Shown here: one piece after another, positions 20,111 to 30,949 of the stretch
Position numbering within the stretch: position 1 is the stretch's first letter
Layout of the letters: every line of letters starts with the position of its first letter
NCBI RefSeq assembly: GCF_010499245.1
Contig: NZ_JAAGOW010000001.1
Coordinates: 1,240,001-1,304,000 of the forward strand
From: Variovorax sp. WS11
GTDB taxonomy: Bacteria > Pseudomonadota > Gammaproteobacteria > Burkholderiales > Burkholderiaceae_C
Direction: 5' to 3'
DNA length: 64,000 nt
Notes under the pieces: generated by a model
Database searches by the model: none
What the model saw: only the letters and a program-made list of their open reading frames with translations
What the model was told of the DNA's origin: nothing
Program-made: the position numbers and the translations under genes

Positions 20111-20923
20111 GTGAGGCTGGCCCTCGGCGTCCGCTACCACGGCCAGGCCTACGACGGCTGGCAGAGCCAGACCTCGGGCCGCACCGTCCAGGACAAGCTG
20201 GAGGACGCCCTCGGCCGTTTCGCCGACCAGCCCATCTCCACCCTTTGCGCGGGCCGCACCGATGCCGGCGTGCACGCGCTGATGCAGGTGGTGCACTTCG
20301 ACACCTCGGTCGAGCGCGAGCCTTTCTCGTGGATGCGCGGCACCAACCGCTACCTGCCGGCCGACATCGCGGTGCAATGGGCGCAGCCCGTGCCCGACCA
20401 GTTCCATTGCCGCGCCAGCGCCTTGACGCGGCGCTACCTCTACGTGCTGTCCCAGTCGCCGGTGCGCCCGAGCCTGGACGCGGGCCGGGTCGGCTGGTCC
20501 ATCCACCCGCTCGATGGCGACGCGATGCGGGCCGCCGCCGGCATGCTCCTGGGCCGGCACGACTTCAGCTCGTTCCGGGCCTCCGCCTGCCAGGCGCTGT
20601 CGCCCGTCAAGGACCTGCGGCGCATCGAGATCACGCGGCGTGGCGAGAACGATCGCTGCCGCTGGCACTTCGAATTCGAGGCCGATGCCTTCCTGCACCA
20701 CATGATCCGCAACATCATGGGCTGCCTGGTGCGCATCGGCCATGGCAAAGCACCGCCGGAATGGATGCAAGAAGTGCTGGAGGCCCGCAGCCGCCTGGTC
20801 GCCGCGCCGACCTTCTCGCCCAACGGCCTCTACTTCCTGGGGCCGCTCTACGACGCCGGATGGGGTCTTCCGCCCGAGGCAAGCCTGCAGGCCGGAGGCG
20901 CTGCGTATGATGGCCCGCCATGA
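20111..20923 (+). CDS. truA: tRNA pseudouridine(38-40) synthase, 270 aa
   Basis: Converts U38-U40 of the anticodon arm to pseudouridine. The catalytic aspartate is D51 in CAGRTDAGVHA. RYHGQAYDGWQ near the N-terminus and FEADAFLHHMIRNIMG near 190 are TruA hallmarks. No ATG fits: the family start falls at GTG 20111, 25 nt after the fimV stop. It overlaps trpF by 4 nt (ATGA), so the two are translationally coupled. Confidence 0.94.
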   Translation: MRLALGVRYHGQAYDGWQSQTSGRTVQDKLEDALGRFADQPISTLCAGRTDAGVHALMQVVHFDTSVEREPFSWMRGTNRYLPADIAVQWAQPVPDQFHCRASALTRRYLYVLSQSPVRPSLDAGRVGWSIHPLDGDAMRAAAGMLLGRHDFSSFRASACQALSPVKDLRRIEITRRGENDRCRWHFEFEADAFLHHMIRNIMGCLVRIGHGKAPPEWMQEVLEARSRLVAAPTFSPNGLYFLGPLYDAGWGLPPEASLQAGGAAYDGPP

Positions 20924-21606
20924 CCGCCGCGCCCTCCAACGCCCGCACACGCATCAAGATCTGCGGGCTCACGCGCGAGCAGGACGTGGATGCCGCGGTC
21001 GAAGCCGGTGCGGACGCGGTGGGCTTCGTGCTCTACCCCGCCAGCCCGCGCGCTGTGACCGCGGAACGCGCACGCGATCTGGCGTCGCGCCTGCCGCCTT
21101 TCGTCACACCGGTCCTGCTGTTCGTCAATGAGCCGGCGGCCGCAGCCCTGGCGGCCCTGCAAGCCGTGGCTGGCGCCATGGCCCAGTTCCACGGCGACGA
21201 GTCGCCCGAGCAATGCTGGGAAGCCAGCGGCAGGGGCGCTCACCGCTACATGCGTGCGGCCCGCATTCCACTCGGTGCAGCCGGGGCCGGCTTCGACCTC
21301 GTAAAATACGCCTCCGATTACTCCCTCGCCCAGGCCATCCTGCTCGACGCCCACGTCGAAGCCTATGGCGGTGGCGGCAAGGCATTCGATTGGTCACTTC
21401 TTCCACACGGCGTCGACGCTCACCTCGTCTTGAGTGGTGGGCTCGCACCTGCAAACGTGGGCGATGGCATTCGCCGGTTGCGCACGGCCGCGAAGTCGCT
21501 GGCCGTTGACGTGAGCTCCGGCGTCGAGGCCTCCAAAGGCATCAAGGACGCCGCGAAGATCCGCGAATTCGTGGCCGCCGTGCGGGCGGCCGATGCATTG
21601 ACCTAG
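20920..21606 (+). CDS. trpF: Phosphoribosylanthranilate isomerase, 228 aa
   Basis: Third step specific to tryptophan synthesis (Amadori rearrangement of phosphoribosylanthranilate). TIM barrel with KICGLT at 13-18 (catalytic Cys15), the acid Asp in AILLDAH, and phosphate-binding [11 protein letters not shown] and DVSSGVE loops. The start overlaps the truA stop by 4 nt. Next gene is trpB after 49 nt containing a hairpin. Confidence 0.95.
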   Translation: MTAAPSNARTRIKICGLTREQDVDAAVEAGADAVGFVLYPASPRAVTAERARDLASRLPPFVTPVLLFVNEPAAAALAALQAVAGAMAQFHGDESPEQCWEASGRGAHRYMRAARIPLGAAGAGFDLVKYASDYSLAQAILLDAHVEAYGGGGKAFDWSLLPHGVDAHLVLSGGLAPANVGDGIRRLRTAAKSLAVDVSSGVEASKGIKDAAKIREFVAAVRAADALT

Positions 21607-21609
21607 CGC

Positions 21610-21636
21610 GCCGCCCGGTTCGATCGTCCGGGCGGC
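21610..21636 (+). other. Stable hairpin in the trpF-trpB gap
   Basis: GCCGCCCGG (21610-21618) and CCGGGCGGC (21628-21636) pair perfectly around TTCGATCGT, right after the trpF stop and 19 nt before the trpB ATG. It may protect mRNA ends or adjust the TrpF:TrpB ratio. No U-run follows. Confidence 0.45.
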
Positions 21637-21655
21637 CCGCCCACCGATCGAGACC

Positions 21656-22929
<1,274 letters not shown>

Positions 22930-22933
<4 letters not shown>

Positions 22934-23835
22934 GCCGCCGGGCCGCTCCCAAGGCGAATAGCACCGCAGCCGAAGGCGGAGGTCTTCCAGTGAGCCGCAT
23001 CGCCGCCACCTTCGAGCGCCTTCGCGAGCACGGCCGCAGGGCGCTGATTCCCTACGTCACGGCCGGCTTCCCGTACGCCGACATCACGCCCGAGCTGATG
23101 CACGGCATGGTGGGAGCGGGCGCCGACGTGATCGAGCTCGGCGTTCCCTTCTCCGACCCCATGGCCGACGGCCCGGTGATCCAGGCCGCCGGCGAAGCCG
23201 CACTGGCGCTGGGCATCGGCATGAAGCAGGTGCTCGCCATGGTGAGCGCCTTCCGCCGCAAGGACGATGCGACTCCGGTCGTGCTGATGGGCTATGCCAA
23301 CCCGATCGAGCGCTACGACGGCGTGCACGGCAAGGGCAGCTTCATCCGCGACGCGGCGGCCGCGGGCGTCGACGGCCTCTTGGTGGTCGACTACCCGCCT
23401 GAGGAATGCGAGGACTTCGCCGCCGGTCTGCAGGCGCACGGCATCGACCTGATCTTCCTGCTGGCCCCCACCAGCACCGCCGAGCGCATGGCGCAGGTCG
23501 GCCGCATCGCCACGGGCTATGTCTACTACGTCTCGCTCAAGGGCGTGACCGGCGCCGGGCACCTCGACACCGAGGCCGTCGGCCGAATGATCCCGCGCAT
23601 CCGCGAGCACGTGAAGCTGCCGGTGGGCGTGGGCTTCGGCATTCGCGATGCGCGCAGCGCGCAAGCGGTGGGCTCGACGGCCGACGCGGTGGTGATCGGC
23701 ACCCGCATCATTCAGCTGATCGACGCACAGCCGCGCGAGCAGGTGGTGCCGCTGGTGCGCGAATTCCTGGCTGAGATCCGGGAAGCGCTGGATGCGCTGC
23801 CGGCCGCGACGGCCAAGAATGCGGCTGGTCGATAA
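22930..23835 (+). CDS. trpA: Tryptophan synthase alpha chain, 301 aa (or 281 aa from GTG 22990)
   Basis: Cleaves indole-3-glycerol phosphate to indole, passed to TrpB. The catalytic Glu and Asp are in [16 protein letters not shown]; phosphate-binding GVGFGI and VVIGTRI loops follow. Two in-frame starts each have a good ribosome site: ATG 22930 (GGGAGG, overlapping the trpB stop) and GTG 22990 (GGAGG). The family normally begins [10 protein letters not shown], i.e. at 22990; the 20 extra residues are Ala/Gly-rich and look non-structural. Confidence 0.95.
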
Positions 23836-23862
23836 TTGCGGGGTTTGCGCCCTCACCCCCAG

Positions 23863-23888
23863 CCCCTCTCCCGCTCGCGGGAGAGGGG
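23863..23888. repeat. Interspersed palindromic repeat after trpA
   Basis: CCCCTCTCCCGC, TC, GCGGGAGAGGGG: a perfect 12-bp stem set in the context CCTCACCCCCAGCCCCTCTCCC. This motif is familiar from intergenic regions of many high-GC proteobacteria, as a REP-like element. It is the only copy I noticed here. It may also act as a transcript end between trpA and accD. Confidence 0.55.
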
Positions 23889-23939
23889 AGCTACTCGTCG
23901 CGAAGGCCTCCTTCGCGAATACTTCCAACTGGAGCCCCC

Positions 23940-24812
23940 ATGAGCTGGCTTGAAAAACTGCTTCCGCCCAAGATTGCGCCCACCGACCCGAGCGAGCGCC
24001 GCCAGATGCCCGAGGGCCTCTGGATCAAGTGCCCGAGCTGCGACACGGTGCTCTACAAGACGGACCTGGAGCACAACCAGAACGTGTGCCCGAGCTGCGG
24101 TCACCACCACCGCATCGGCGCGCGGGCGCGAATCGACGCCTTTTTGGACTCCGAGGGCCGCTACGAAGTGGGCCAGGAAGTCCTTCCGGTCGACGCCCTC
24201 AAGTTCAAGGACAGCCGCAAGTACCCCGAGCGGCTCAAGGAGGCGTTGGAGAACACGGGCGAGACCGACGCGCTGGTGGTGGTGGGCGGCTCGGTCCACA
24301 GCATCAACGTGGTGGTGGCCTGCTTCGAGTTCGACTTCATGGGCGGCAGCATGGGCAGCGTGGTCGGCGAGCGCTTCGTGCGTGGTGTCGAGACCGCGAT
24401 CGAGCAGAAAGTGCCCTTCATCTGCTTCACCGCCACCGGCGGCGCGCGCATGCAGGAAGGCCTGCTGTCGCTGATGCAGATGGCCAAGACCAACGCAGCG
24501 CTCACCCGCCTGGCCAAGAAGGGCCTGCCCTACATCAGCGTGCTGACCGACCCGACCATGGGCGGCGTGAGCGCCGGCTTCGCCTTCGTGGGTGACGTGG
24601 TGATCGCCGAGCCCAAGGCGCTGATCGGCTTTGCCGGCCCGCGCGTGATCGAATCGACCGTGCGCGTGACCCTGCCCGAAGGCTTCCAGCGCGCCGAGTT
24701 CCTTCAGACCAAGGGCGCGATCGACTTCATCTGTGATCGTCGCGAACTGCGCAAGACGGTCGCCAACACGCTGGCGATGCTGCTGCGCCAGCCGGCGGAC
24801 GCGGTCATCTGA
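23940..24812 (+). CDS. accD: Acetyl-CoA carboxylase carboxyltransferase subunit beta, 290 aa
   Basis: Transfers the carboxyl group from biotin to acetyl-CoA to make malonyl-CoA, with AccA. A four-cysteine zinc ribbon (C31, C34, C50, C53) precedes a crotonase-fold domain with [13 protein letters not shown] and the oxyanion segment [12 protein letters not shown]. Ends TGA at 24812, convergent with the YggT gene. Confidence 0.96.
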   Translation: MSWLEKLLPPKIAPTDPSERRQMPEGLWIKCPSCDTVLYKTDLEHNQNVCPSCGHHHRIGARARIDAFLDSEGRYEVGQEVLPVDALKFKDSRKYPERLKEALENTGETDALVVVGGSVHSINVVVACFEFDFMGGSMGSVVGERFVRGVETAIEQKVPFICFTATGGARMQEGLLSLMQMAKTNAALTRLAKKGLPYISVLTDPTMGGVSAGFAFVGDVVIAEPKALIGFAGPRVIESTVRVTLPEGFQRAEFLQTKGAIDFICDRRELRKTVANTLAMLLRQPADAVI

Positions 24813-24819
24813 AGCGCGG

Positions 24820-24838
24820 GGGCCGCTCCTAGCGGCCC
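24820..24838. terminator. Hairpin between convergent accD and yggT
   Basis: GGGCCGCT, CCT, AGCGGCCC is a perfect 8-bp stem in the 16-nt gap between the two stop codons, overlapping the YggT stop. Its symmetry would suit transcripts from either side, but there is no U-run. Confidence 0.4.
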
Positions 24839-25389
24839 ATCCCGAAGACCGTCGTCATCAGGCTGCCCAGCACGATGGCGCCCACCTGCAGCAGCACGAT
24901 GGCGGCGAGCGGCGACAGGTCCACGCCGCCCACCAGTGGAACGAAGCGACGCAGCGGCCGCACCAGCGGCTCGGCCAGCCGCGCGATCAGGTCGTGGAGC
25001 ATCGACGACGCACTCGGCACCCACGAGAGAACGGCGTAGACGATCAGCAGCGCCGTAAGGCCCGACACCGTCAGCTGCAGCAGGCCGATCAGCGACACCA
25101 GCGGCAGGATCGCCCAGCGCTCGAGCGCGCCCATCAGCGCCCACAGCACCAGGAACTTGAGCAAGACCAGCAGCCAGGCGGCCACGGCGCTCGCCAGGTC
25201 CCAGCGCTTGACCGCGGGCACGATGCGCCGCAGCGGCAGCACGATCCAGTCGGTGATCGCGAATACGAAGCGCCCCAGCGGATTGCCGAAGGGCACGCGG
25301 TGGTACTGCATGTACAGGCGCAGCAGGCATGCCCCGCCGAGGAGGCCGACGATCACGTCGAGGAGGAACGAAGGGATCTGGTAGAACAT
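24829..25389 (-). CDS. YggT-family integral membrane protein, 186 aa
   Basis: Contains two YGGT repeats: the first about residues 5-85, the second about 95-180, each a hydrophobic helix pair around a PLRRIVP or PLRRFVP motif. YggT proteins lie in the inner membrane; links to osmotic tolerance and cell division are reported in some bacteria, so the role is general. I start at ATG 25389 (MFYQIPSFLLD); a GTG at 25425 with GAGGAA upstream would add 12 residues. It diverges from the Lon-N-domain gene. Confidence 0.85.
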   Translation of the reverse strand: MFYQIPSFLLDVIVGLLGGACLLRLYMQYHRVPFGNPLGRFVFAITDWIVLPLRRIVPAVKRWDLASAVAAWLLVLLKFLVLWALMGALERWAILPLVSLIGLLQLTVSGLTALLIVYAVLSWVPSASSMLHDLIARLAEPLVRPLRRFVPLVGGVDLSPLAAIVLLQVGAIVLGSLMTTVFGMGR

Positions 25390-25438
25390 GGCGCGCGGTC
25401 GTGAGCGGAATGCGATGATAGCCACGCAAGGTTCCTCG

Positions 25439-26086
25439 ATGACGACTCAACCCTTCCCGCAGCCCCTGCCCCTGTTCCCGCTGGGCACCGTGCTCTTTCC
25501 CGGCGGCTTCCTACCCCTTCGCATCTTCGAAGTGCGTTACCTGGACATGATCGGCAAATGCCACAAGGCCGGCACGCCCTTCGGCGTGGTCAGCCTGACG
25601 CAAGGCACGGAAGTCCGGCGCCCGGGTGCGGAGGCGGAGCGCTTCGCCGAGGTCGGCACGCTCGCCGAGATCCGCGAGTTCGATGTGCCACAGGTCGGGC
25701 TGATGCAGATCGCCTGTCTCGGCACGCAGCGCTTCCGCCTGCGCTCCAGCGAGTTGCAGAAGCATGGGCTGTGGACCGCAGAGGCCGAGGCCATGCCCGA
25801 CGACGTGGCGCTCGACGTGCCCGATGATCTGCGACCCGTTTCCGATGCCCTGCGCCGGCTGGTGGACACTCTCGAGGAGCGCCGCCGCATCGAAGGCGGC
25901 GAGCAGATGCGGCTGCCTGTCCAGGCGCCCTTCCGCTTCGACGACTGCGGCTGGGTGGCCAACCGCTGGTGCGAGCTTTTGCCCGTGCCAGTGGAACTCA
26001 AGCAGCGCCTGATGGAACTCGAAAGCCCCTTGATGCGCCTCGAGCTCGTCGGCGACCTGCTCGTGCGCACCGGCATCACCAAGTAG
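25439..26086 (+). CDS. Lon N-terminal (substrate-binding) domain protein, 215 aa
   Basis: Made only of the LON substrate-binding domain: LPLFPLGTVLFPGGFLPLRIFEVRYLDMI is a typical start for this fold, and there is no AAA+ or protease domain. The role of such stand-alone proteins is not established; they are small cytosolic proteins possibly binding peptides. ATG 25439 has AAGG upstream; ATG 25415 would add eight residues. Located 40 nt before lysS. Confidence 0.88.
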   Translation: MTTQPFPQPLPLFPLGTVLFPGGFLPLRIFEVRYLDMIGKCHKAGTPFGVVSLTQGTEVRRPGAEAERFAEVGTLAEIREFDVPQVGLMQIACLGTQRFRLRSSELQKHGLWTAEAEAMPDDVALDVPDDLRPVSDALRRLVDTLEERRRIEGGEQMRLPVQAPFRFDDCGWVANRWCELLPVPVELKQRLMELESPLMRLELVGDLLVRTGITK

Positions 26087-26126
26087 GCGACAGCGGTCTT
26101 CCGGACATGGCGGCTAAAATGGCAGG

Positions 26127-27695
26127 TTGCGCGCAGACCGCCCGCTCGCCTACGCCCCAACTCCTCCCGCGTCCGGCACTCTCCCTCCCCTCCCGCCCCT
26201 CGACGACAACCAGCCTCATCGCCGGGCAGAGAAGCTTGAAGACGCTGCGCGCCGCGAACCGAGGGGGCAAAGGGCGTCGCCTTCCAGACTGACTTCAAGC
26301 CCGCGGACCGCGCGGCAGCCCTGCTCGCGCGCATGGCGAAAGGAACCCGAAGCACTGGAAGCCACGCCGATCGCCGTCAGCGTGGCCGGCCGCATGATGC
26401 TCAAGCGCGTCATGGGCAAGGCCAGCTTCGCCACCGTGCAGGACGCCACCGGCCGCATCCAGCTCTACGTCACGCGCGATGCCGTCGGAGAAGAAGCCTA
26501 CGCCGAATTCAAGCGCTGGGACCTGGGCGACATCGTCGGCGCCGAAGGCACCGCCTTCAAGACCAAGACCGGCGAGCTCTCCGTCAAGGTCACGAAGCTG
26601 CGCATGCTGACCAAGAGCCTGCGGCCGCTGCCCGACAAGTTCCACGGCATGGCCGACCAGGAGCAGAAGTACCGGCAGCGCTACGTCGACCTGATCACCG
26701 ACGAGACGGCGCGCGAGCGCTTCACCGCGCGCAGCCGCGCCGTGAGCGCATTGCGCGAGTTCATGGTGGCCAACGACTTCCTCGAGGTCGAGACGCCGAT
26801 GCTGCACCCGATCCCCGGCGGCGCCAACGCCAAGCCCTTCAAGACGCACCACAACGCGCTGGACCAGGAGATGTTCCTGCGCATCGCACCCGAGCTCTAC
26901 CTGAAGCGGCTGATCGTCGGTGGCTTCGAGCGCGTGTTCGAGATCAACCGGAGCTACCGCAACGAGGGCATCTCGGTGCGGCACAACCCCGAGTTCACGA
27001 TGATGGAGTTCTACGCGGCCTACTGGAACTACCGCGACCTGATGGACTTCACCGAGACGCTGATCCGCACCATCGCGCAGAAGAGTGTCGGCAAGCTCCA
27101 GCTCGACTACCAGGGCAAGCCGGTGGACCTGAACCAGCCCTTCGAGCGGCTCACCATCCGCGAAGCGATCGCCCGGCACACCGAAGCCGGCGCGAATGCC
27201 GACGATGCCGCCTGGCTGCGCGATGCCCTGCGCAAGCTCGGCTTGAACGAGGAGAAGGACAAGCTCTCGCAGCGCAGCCTGGCAAGCCTGCAGGTGATGT
27301 ATTTCGAGGAGACGGTGGAAGAAAAGCTCTGGCAGCCGACTTTCATCATGGAGCACCCCACCGAGATCTCGCCGCTGGCGCGTGCCAACGACGAGCGCCC
27401 CGAAGTGACGGAGCGCTTCGAGCTCTACATCACCGGCCGCGAGTTCGGCAACGGCTTCAGCGAGCTCAACGACGCCGAGGACCAGGCCGCGCGCTTCAAC
27501 GCCCAGGTCTCGGCCAAGGACAGCGGCGACGACGAGGCGATGTTCTACGACCACGACTTCGTGCGCGCGCTCGAATACGGCATGCCGCCCACCGGCGGCT
27601 GCGGCATCGGCATCGACCGCCTGATGATGCTGTTGACCGATTCGCCCAGCATCCGCGACGTGATCCTGTTTCCTGCATTGCGCCGGGAATCTTGA
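26127..27695 (+). CDS. lysS: Lysyl-tRNA synthetase (class II), N-terminus scrambled by compensating shifts
   Basis: Charges tRNA-Lys with lysine. From about residue 74 ([15 protein letters not shown]) the sequence is normal: OB-fold anticodon domain, then class II motif 1 (FLEVETPML), motif 2 ([13 protein letters not shown]) and motif 3 ([13 protein letters not shown]). Before that it is not. The expected peptide appears in pieces: LDDNQ in this frame, LIAG and KTLRAAN in the next, [22 protein letters not shown] in the third, then back at 26340. Three single-base gains in or near homopolymer runs (26215-26216, 26262-26277, 26339-26342) would explain it, leaving about 41 wrong residues but no stop. 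The start is therefore uncertain; TTG 26127 is only the first in-frame start, ATG 26119 fits another frame. Confidence 0.85.
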   Translation: MRADRPLAYAPTPPASGTLPPLPPLDDNQPHRRAEKLEDAARREPRGQRASPSRLTSSPRTARQPCSRAWRKEPEALEATPIAVSVAGRMMLKRVMGKASFATVQDATGRIQLYVTRDAVGEEAYAEFKRWDLGDIVGAEGTAFKTKTGELSVKVTKLRMLTKSLRPLPDKFHGMADQEQKYRQRYVDLITDETARERFTARSRAVSALREFMVANDFLEVETPMLHPIPGGANAKPFKTHHNALDQEMFLRIAPELYLKRLIVGGFERVFEINRSYRNEGISVRHNPEFTMMEFYAAYWNYRDLMDFTETLIRTIAQKSVGKLQLDYQGKPVDLNQPFERLTIREAIARHTEAGANADDAAWLRDALRKLGLNEEKDKLSQRSLASLQVMYFEETVEEKLWQPTFIMEHPTEISPLARANDERPEVTERFELYITGREFGNGFSELNDAEDQAARFNAQVSAKDSGDDEAMFYDHDFVRALEYGMPPTGGCGIGIDRLMMLLTDSPSIRDVILFPALRRES

Positions 27696-28969
27696 GCACG
27701 CCGGCGCCCGTCCTCGGCATCGACTTCGGAACGTCCAATTCCGCGGTCGCGTGCGTGGCGGGCCGCGAGCTGGCGCGCATGCTGCCGCTGGAAGGATCGG
27801 CAACGACGATCCCGACCGCGGTCTTCTTCAACACCGAGGACCGCAGCACGCATTTCGGGCGCGATGCCATCGCGCTGTACCTGGCGGGCACCGAGGGCCG
27901 GCTGATGCGATCGCTCAAGAGCCTGCTGGGCAGCTCGCTGATGCAGGACCAGACGGAGATCGGCCACCAGCGGGTCAGCTTCGAGGACATCATCGCCCTC
28001 TTCCTGTCGGAGCTTGCGGCACGCGCCCATCGTCAGCTCGGCGTGCGGCCTGCGCGGGTCGTCATCGGCCGTCCGGTGCACTTCGTGGACGACGATCCGG
28101 AACGCGACCGCGAAGCCGAAGCGACGCTGCGCCGGGCCGCACTGAATGCCGGCCTGGGCGACGTCGACTTCCAGTACGAACCGATCGCCGCCGCCTTCGA
28201 CTACGAGCGGCGCGGCGCCCGCGAATCGCTGGTGCTGATCGTCGACATCGGCGGCGGCACCTCTGACTTCACGGTGGTGCGCCTGGGCCCCGAACGCATG
28301 GCGCAGGCAGACCGCTCCAGCGACGTGCTGGCGACCACGGGCGTGCACATCGGCGGCACCGACTTCGACCAGCGGCTCAGTGTCGAATGCGTGATGCCGC
28401 AGTTCGGATTCCGGCACATCGGCCCGCAAGGCCGCGAGGTGCCGAGCAGGACCTTCTTCGACCTGACGTCGTGGCACCTGATCAACTGGCTCTATGCGCC
28501 GAAGGCGCTCCGGCAGGTGCAGGAGCTTCGCGTCAACTACCTCGACACGCGGCTGCACGACCGGCTCATGACCGTGCTGGCAGACCGGCAGGGGCACCGC
28601 ATCGCCAGCGAGGTGGAGGAGGCCAAGATCGGGACGTCGATGACGAAGGATGACGTCGCAATCGACCTGTCGTTTGCAGAGCCCGCGCTGAGCGCGATGC
28701 TCACGGCCGGCGACATGGACCGCTTGCTCTCGGCACTGCTCGACAACGTGGTGGCGTGTGCCCGCGACTGCGTCGGCCGCGCCGGCCTGCGCGGCGACCA
28801 GCTCGATGCCATCTACCTGACGGGCGGCTCCTCGGCGCTGCGCCCCTTCCAGAGCACGCTGCGACTGGCCTTTCCGGGCACGGACATCATCGAAGGCGAT
28901 CTCTTCGGCGGCGTGGCGGCCGGCCTGGCCTATGCCGCTGCCGGCGCGCGAACGCCCCAGACCGCATGA
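27692..28969 (+). CDS. Hsp70-family ATPase lacking the usual C-terminal domain (YegD-like), 425 aa
   Basis: Nucleotide-binding fold of DnaK: phosphate 1 loop [12 protein letters not shown] at about 9-20, phosphate 2 loop [13 protein letters not shown], and adenosine motif [10 protein letters not shown]. At 425 residues it ends soon after the ATPase core, so the beta-sandwich peptide-binding domain and lid of DnaK (about 640 aa) are missing, as in E. coli YegD. Start is a TTG at 27692 overlapping the lysS stop by 4 nt (TTGA), and its end overlaps the next ATG by 4 nt, so the three genes are coupled. Client and function are unknown. Confidence 0.87.
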   Translation: MSTPAPVLGIDFGTSNSAVACVAGRELARMLPLEGSATTIPTAVFFNTEDRSTHFGRDAIALYLAGTEGRLMRSLKSLLGSSLMQDQTEIGHQRVSFEDIIALFLSELAARAHRQLGVRPARVVIGRPVHFVDDDPERDREAEATLRRAALNAGLGDVDFQYEPIAAAFDYERRGARESLVLIVDIGGGTSDFTVVRLGPERMAQADRSSDVLATTGVHIGGTDFDQRLSVECVMPQFGFRHIGPQGREVPSRTFFDLTSWHLINWLYAPKALRQVQELRVNYLDTRLHDRLMTVLADRQGHRIASEVEEAKIGTSMTKDDVAIDLSFAEPALSAMLTAGDMDRLLSALLDNVVACARDCVGRAGLRGDQLDAIYLTGGSSALRPFQSTLRLAFPGTDIIEGDLFGGVAAGLAYAAAGARTPQTA

Positions 28970-29475
28970 AGTACCTGGCCGCCTACCCGGCGGCGCTGCG
29001 CGCCCAGGTCGAGCAGCTCATGGCGCAGGGCCGGCTCGGCGACTGGCTGCTGAAGCGCTACGGCGGCGTGCATGGCATCCGGACCGACCGCGCGCTCTAC
29101 GACTACGTGAGCGGACTGAAGAGCGCGTTCCTGCGCAATGCCGAGCCGCTGGCCAAGGTCGCCTTCGACAACAAGCTGCACGTGATCCGCAACGCACTCG
29201 GCACCCACACGACCATCTCGCGCGTGCAGGGGAGCAGGCTCAAGGCGAAGCGCGAGATCCGCGTGGCCAGCCTGTTCAAGGAAGTGCCGGTTGAATGGCT
29301 ACGCATGATCGTGGTGCACGAGCTGGCGCACACGAAGGAGCGCGAGCACGACAAGGCCTTCTACCAGCTCTGCACCCACATGGAGCCGGACTATCACCAG
29401 CTCGAGTTCGACCTGCGCCTCTACTTGACGCACCTGGAGAGCGGCGGGCCCGCGCTGTGGTCGGCCGCAGCCTGA
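28966..29475 (+). CDS. YgjP-like (M48/SprT-type) zinc metallopeptidase, 169 aa
   Basis: Carries the zinc site H118-E-L-A-H122 with a nearby third ligand candidate H128 in EREHDKAFYQLC, the YgjP pattern. No signal peptide, so cytosolic. The ATG overlaps the Hsp70-like stop by 4 nt. A chaperone-like ATPase followed by a small peptidase suggests a shared task in protein quality control, but this is inference. It converges on nagZ with only 5 nt between stop codons. Confidence 0.85.
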   Translation: MKYLAAYPAALRAQVEQLMAQGRLGDWLLKRYGGVHGIRTDRALYDYVSGLKSAFLRNAEPLAKVAFDNKLHVIRNALGTHTTISRVQGSRLKAKREIRVASLFKEVPVEWLRMIVVHELAHTKEREHDKAFYQLCTHMEPDYHQLEFDLRLYLTHLESGGPALWSAAA

Positions 29476-29480
29476 CGCCG

Positions 29481-30557
29481 TCAGAGTTTGGACAGCGTCG
29501 CGGCCGCCTGCCGGTAGGCGGGCTCGCGCATAAGATCGTCCCAGGCGAGCGCATCGCCCCGCGGCAGGAGGCGGCGCCGGCGCGCCTCGCGGGCGGCCTC
29601 GGGTTTCCAGCGGCCGTCGCTTCGCGCGGCCGCGAAGCCATCGAGCACTTCGTCGAGCACCGTGCTCTCGCCGATGCTCTGGTTGCACAGCAGCGCGAGG
29701 TCGCACCCCGCGTCGAGGGCAGCGAACACGGCATCGGTGTAGCTCAGCAGCTCGCCCTGGATGCTGCGCGCGGCTTCCATGCTGAGGTCGTCGCTGAACA
29801 CCGCGCCTTCGAAGCCCAGCCGGCCGCGCAGGATCTGCTGCAGCCACTTCGGCGAGAAGCCGGCTGGACGCGAGTCGACCTTCGGATAGATCACATGCGC
29901 GGGCATCACCGCCGCCAGCGTGCCGCCCAGCCAGTCGTAGGGCCGCGCATCGTCTGCCAGGATCGCCTTGAGGCTGCGGCGGTCCACGGGGATGGCCACG
30001 TGCGAGTCGGCGCGCACAAATCCATGCCCGGGAAAATGCTTGCCGCAGTTCGACATGCCTGCCTGCAGCAGGCCATGCGCCAGGCTGCGCGCGAGCATCG
30101 CGACAACGCGCGGATCGCGGTGGAAGCTGCGGTCGCCGATCACGCTGCTCTCGCCGTAGTCGAGGTCGAGCACGGGCGTGAAGCTGAAGTCGACGCCGCA
30201 GGCGCGCAGCTCGGCGGCGAGCACATGACCGCAGGCCACGGCTGCCTGGGTGGCTCGCAGCGGATCGCGCATCCAGAGCTCGCCCAGCATGCGCATGGAG
30301 GGCAGCCGGGTGAAGCCGTCGGAGCGGAAGCGCTGCACCCGCCCTCCCTCATGGTCCACGCAGATCAGGATGTCGGGGCGCAACGCCTTGATCTCGGCGT
30401 TGAGGGCGCCCATCTGCGCCCTGTCCTGCCAGTTGCGAGCGAAATGGATCACCCCACCCACCAGCGGATCGGCGAGGCGGCGGCGATCGGCCGCGTTCAA
30501 TGCGGTGCCCGCGACGTCGATGATCAAGGGGGCGTGCATGGGTTGCTGGTCTGTCAT
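29481..30557 (-). CDS. nagZ: Beta-N-acetylhexosaminidase, cell-wall recycling, 358 aa
   Basis: Cytosolic GH3 enzyme that removes GlcNAc from GlcNAc-anhydroMurNAc muropeptides; its products influence AmpC induction in some species. The GH3 catalytic loop KHFPGHG with the downstream His-Asp (RADSH) and the nucleophile Asp in FSDDLSM are present. A start at ATG 30557 gives [17 protein letters not shown]; it overlaps the acpS stop by 4 nt. Length is normal for NagZ. Confidence 0.95.
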   Translation of the reverse strand: MTDQQPMHAPLIIDVAGTALNAADRRRLADPLVGGVIHFARNWQDRAQMGALNAEIKALRPDILICVDHEGGRVQRFRSDGFTRLPSMRMLGELWMRDPLRATQAAVACGHVLAAELRACGVDFSFTPVLDLDYGESSVIGDRSFHRDPRVVAMLARSLAHGLLQAGMSNCGKHFPGHGFVRADSHVAIPVDRRSLKAILADDARPYDWLGGTLAAVMPAHVIYPKVDSRPAGFSPKWLQQILRGRLGFEGAVFSDDLSMEAARSIQGELLSYTDAVFAALDAGCDLALLCNQSIGESTVLDEVLDGFAAARSDGRWKPEAAREARRRRLLPRGDALAWDDLMREPAYRQAAATLSKL

Positions 30558-30949
30558 GGCTTGCGTTCGACCACGACGAAGCTCGCCGCGTAGTCGGTCT
30601 CGTCGGTCACGGTGACGTGCGCAACCAGTCCTTCGGCCTCGAACCAATCCTTCAGCACGCCGTGAAGCACGATCACGGGCTTGCCGCTGCGCTGGTTCGC
30701 GATCTCGCACAGCCGCCAGCTCATCGGCATGCGCATGCCCTTGCCGATGGCCTTGCTGAAGGCCTCCTTGGCGGAAAAGCGCGTGGCCAGGTAGCGCAGG
30801 CCGCGCTTCGGCCAGCGCGCACTGCGGGCGCGCCAGACCTCCAGCTCGGCGTCGCTCAGCACACGCTGCGCGAAGCGCTCACCCTGGCGCTCGAAGGTGG
30901 CGGCGATGCGGCGGATGTCGCAGATGTCGGTGCCGATGCCGTAGATCAC
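30554..30949 (-). CDS. acpS: Holo-[acyl-carrier-protein] synthase, 131 aa
   Basis: Transfers the 4'-phosphopantetheine arm of CoA to Ser37 of AcpP, which is encoded in the same large cluster. Mg-binding motif [10 protein letters not shown] is at 6-15 and the second motif [13 protein letters not shown] near 57-69. GTG start at 30949, overlapping the pdxJ stop by 4 nt (GTGA). Typical length. Confidence 0.94.
   Translation of the reverse strand: MIYGIGTDICDIRRIAATFERQGERFAQRVLSDAELEVWRARSARWPKRGLRYLATRFSAKEAFSKAIGKGMRMPMSWRLCEIANQRSGKPVIVLHGVLKDWFEAEGLVAHVTVTDETDYAASFVVVERKP

Noticed and set aside
29472..29484. CTGAC-GCC-GTCAG stem at the ygjP/nagZ junction
   Set aside because: Too short (5 bp) for a terminator; arises from the two facing stop codons.
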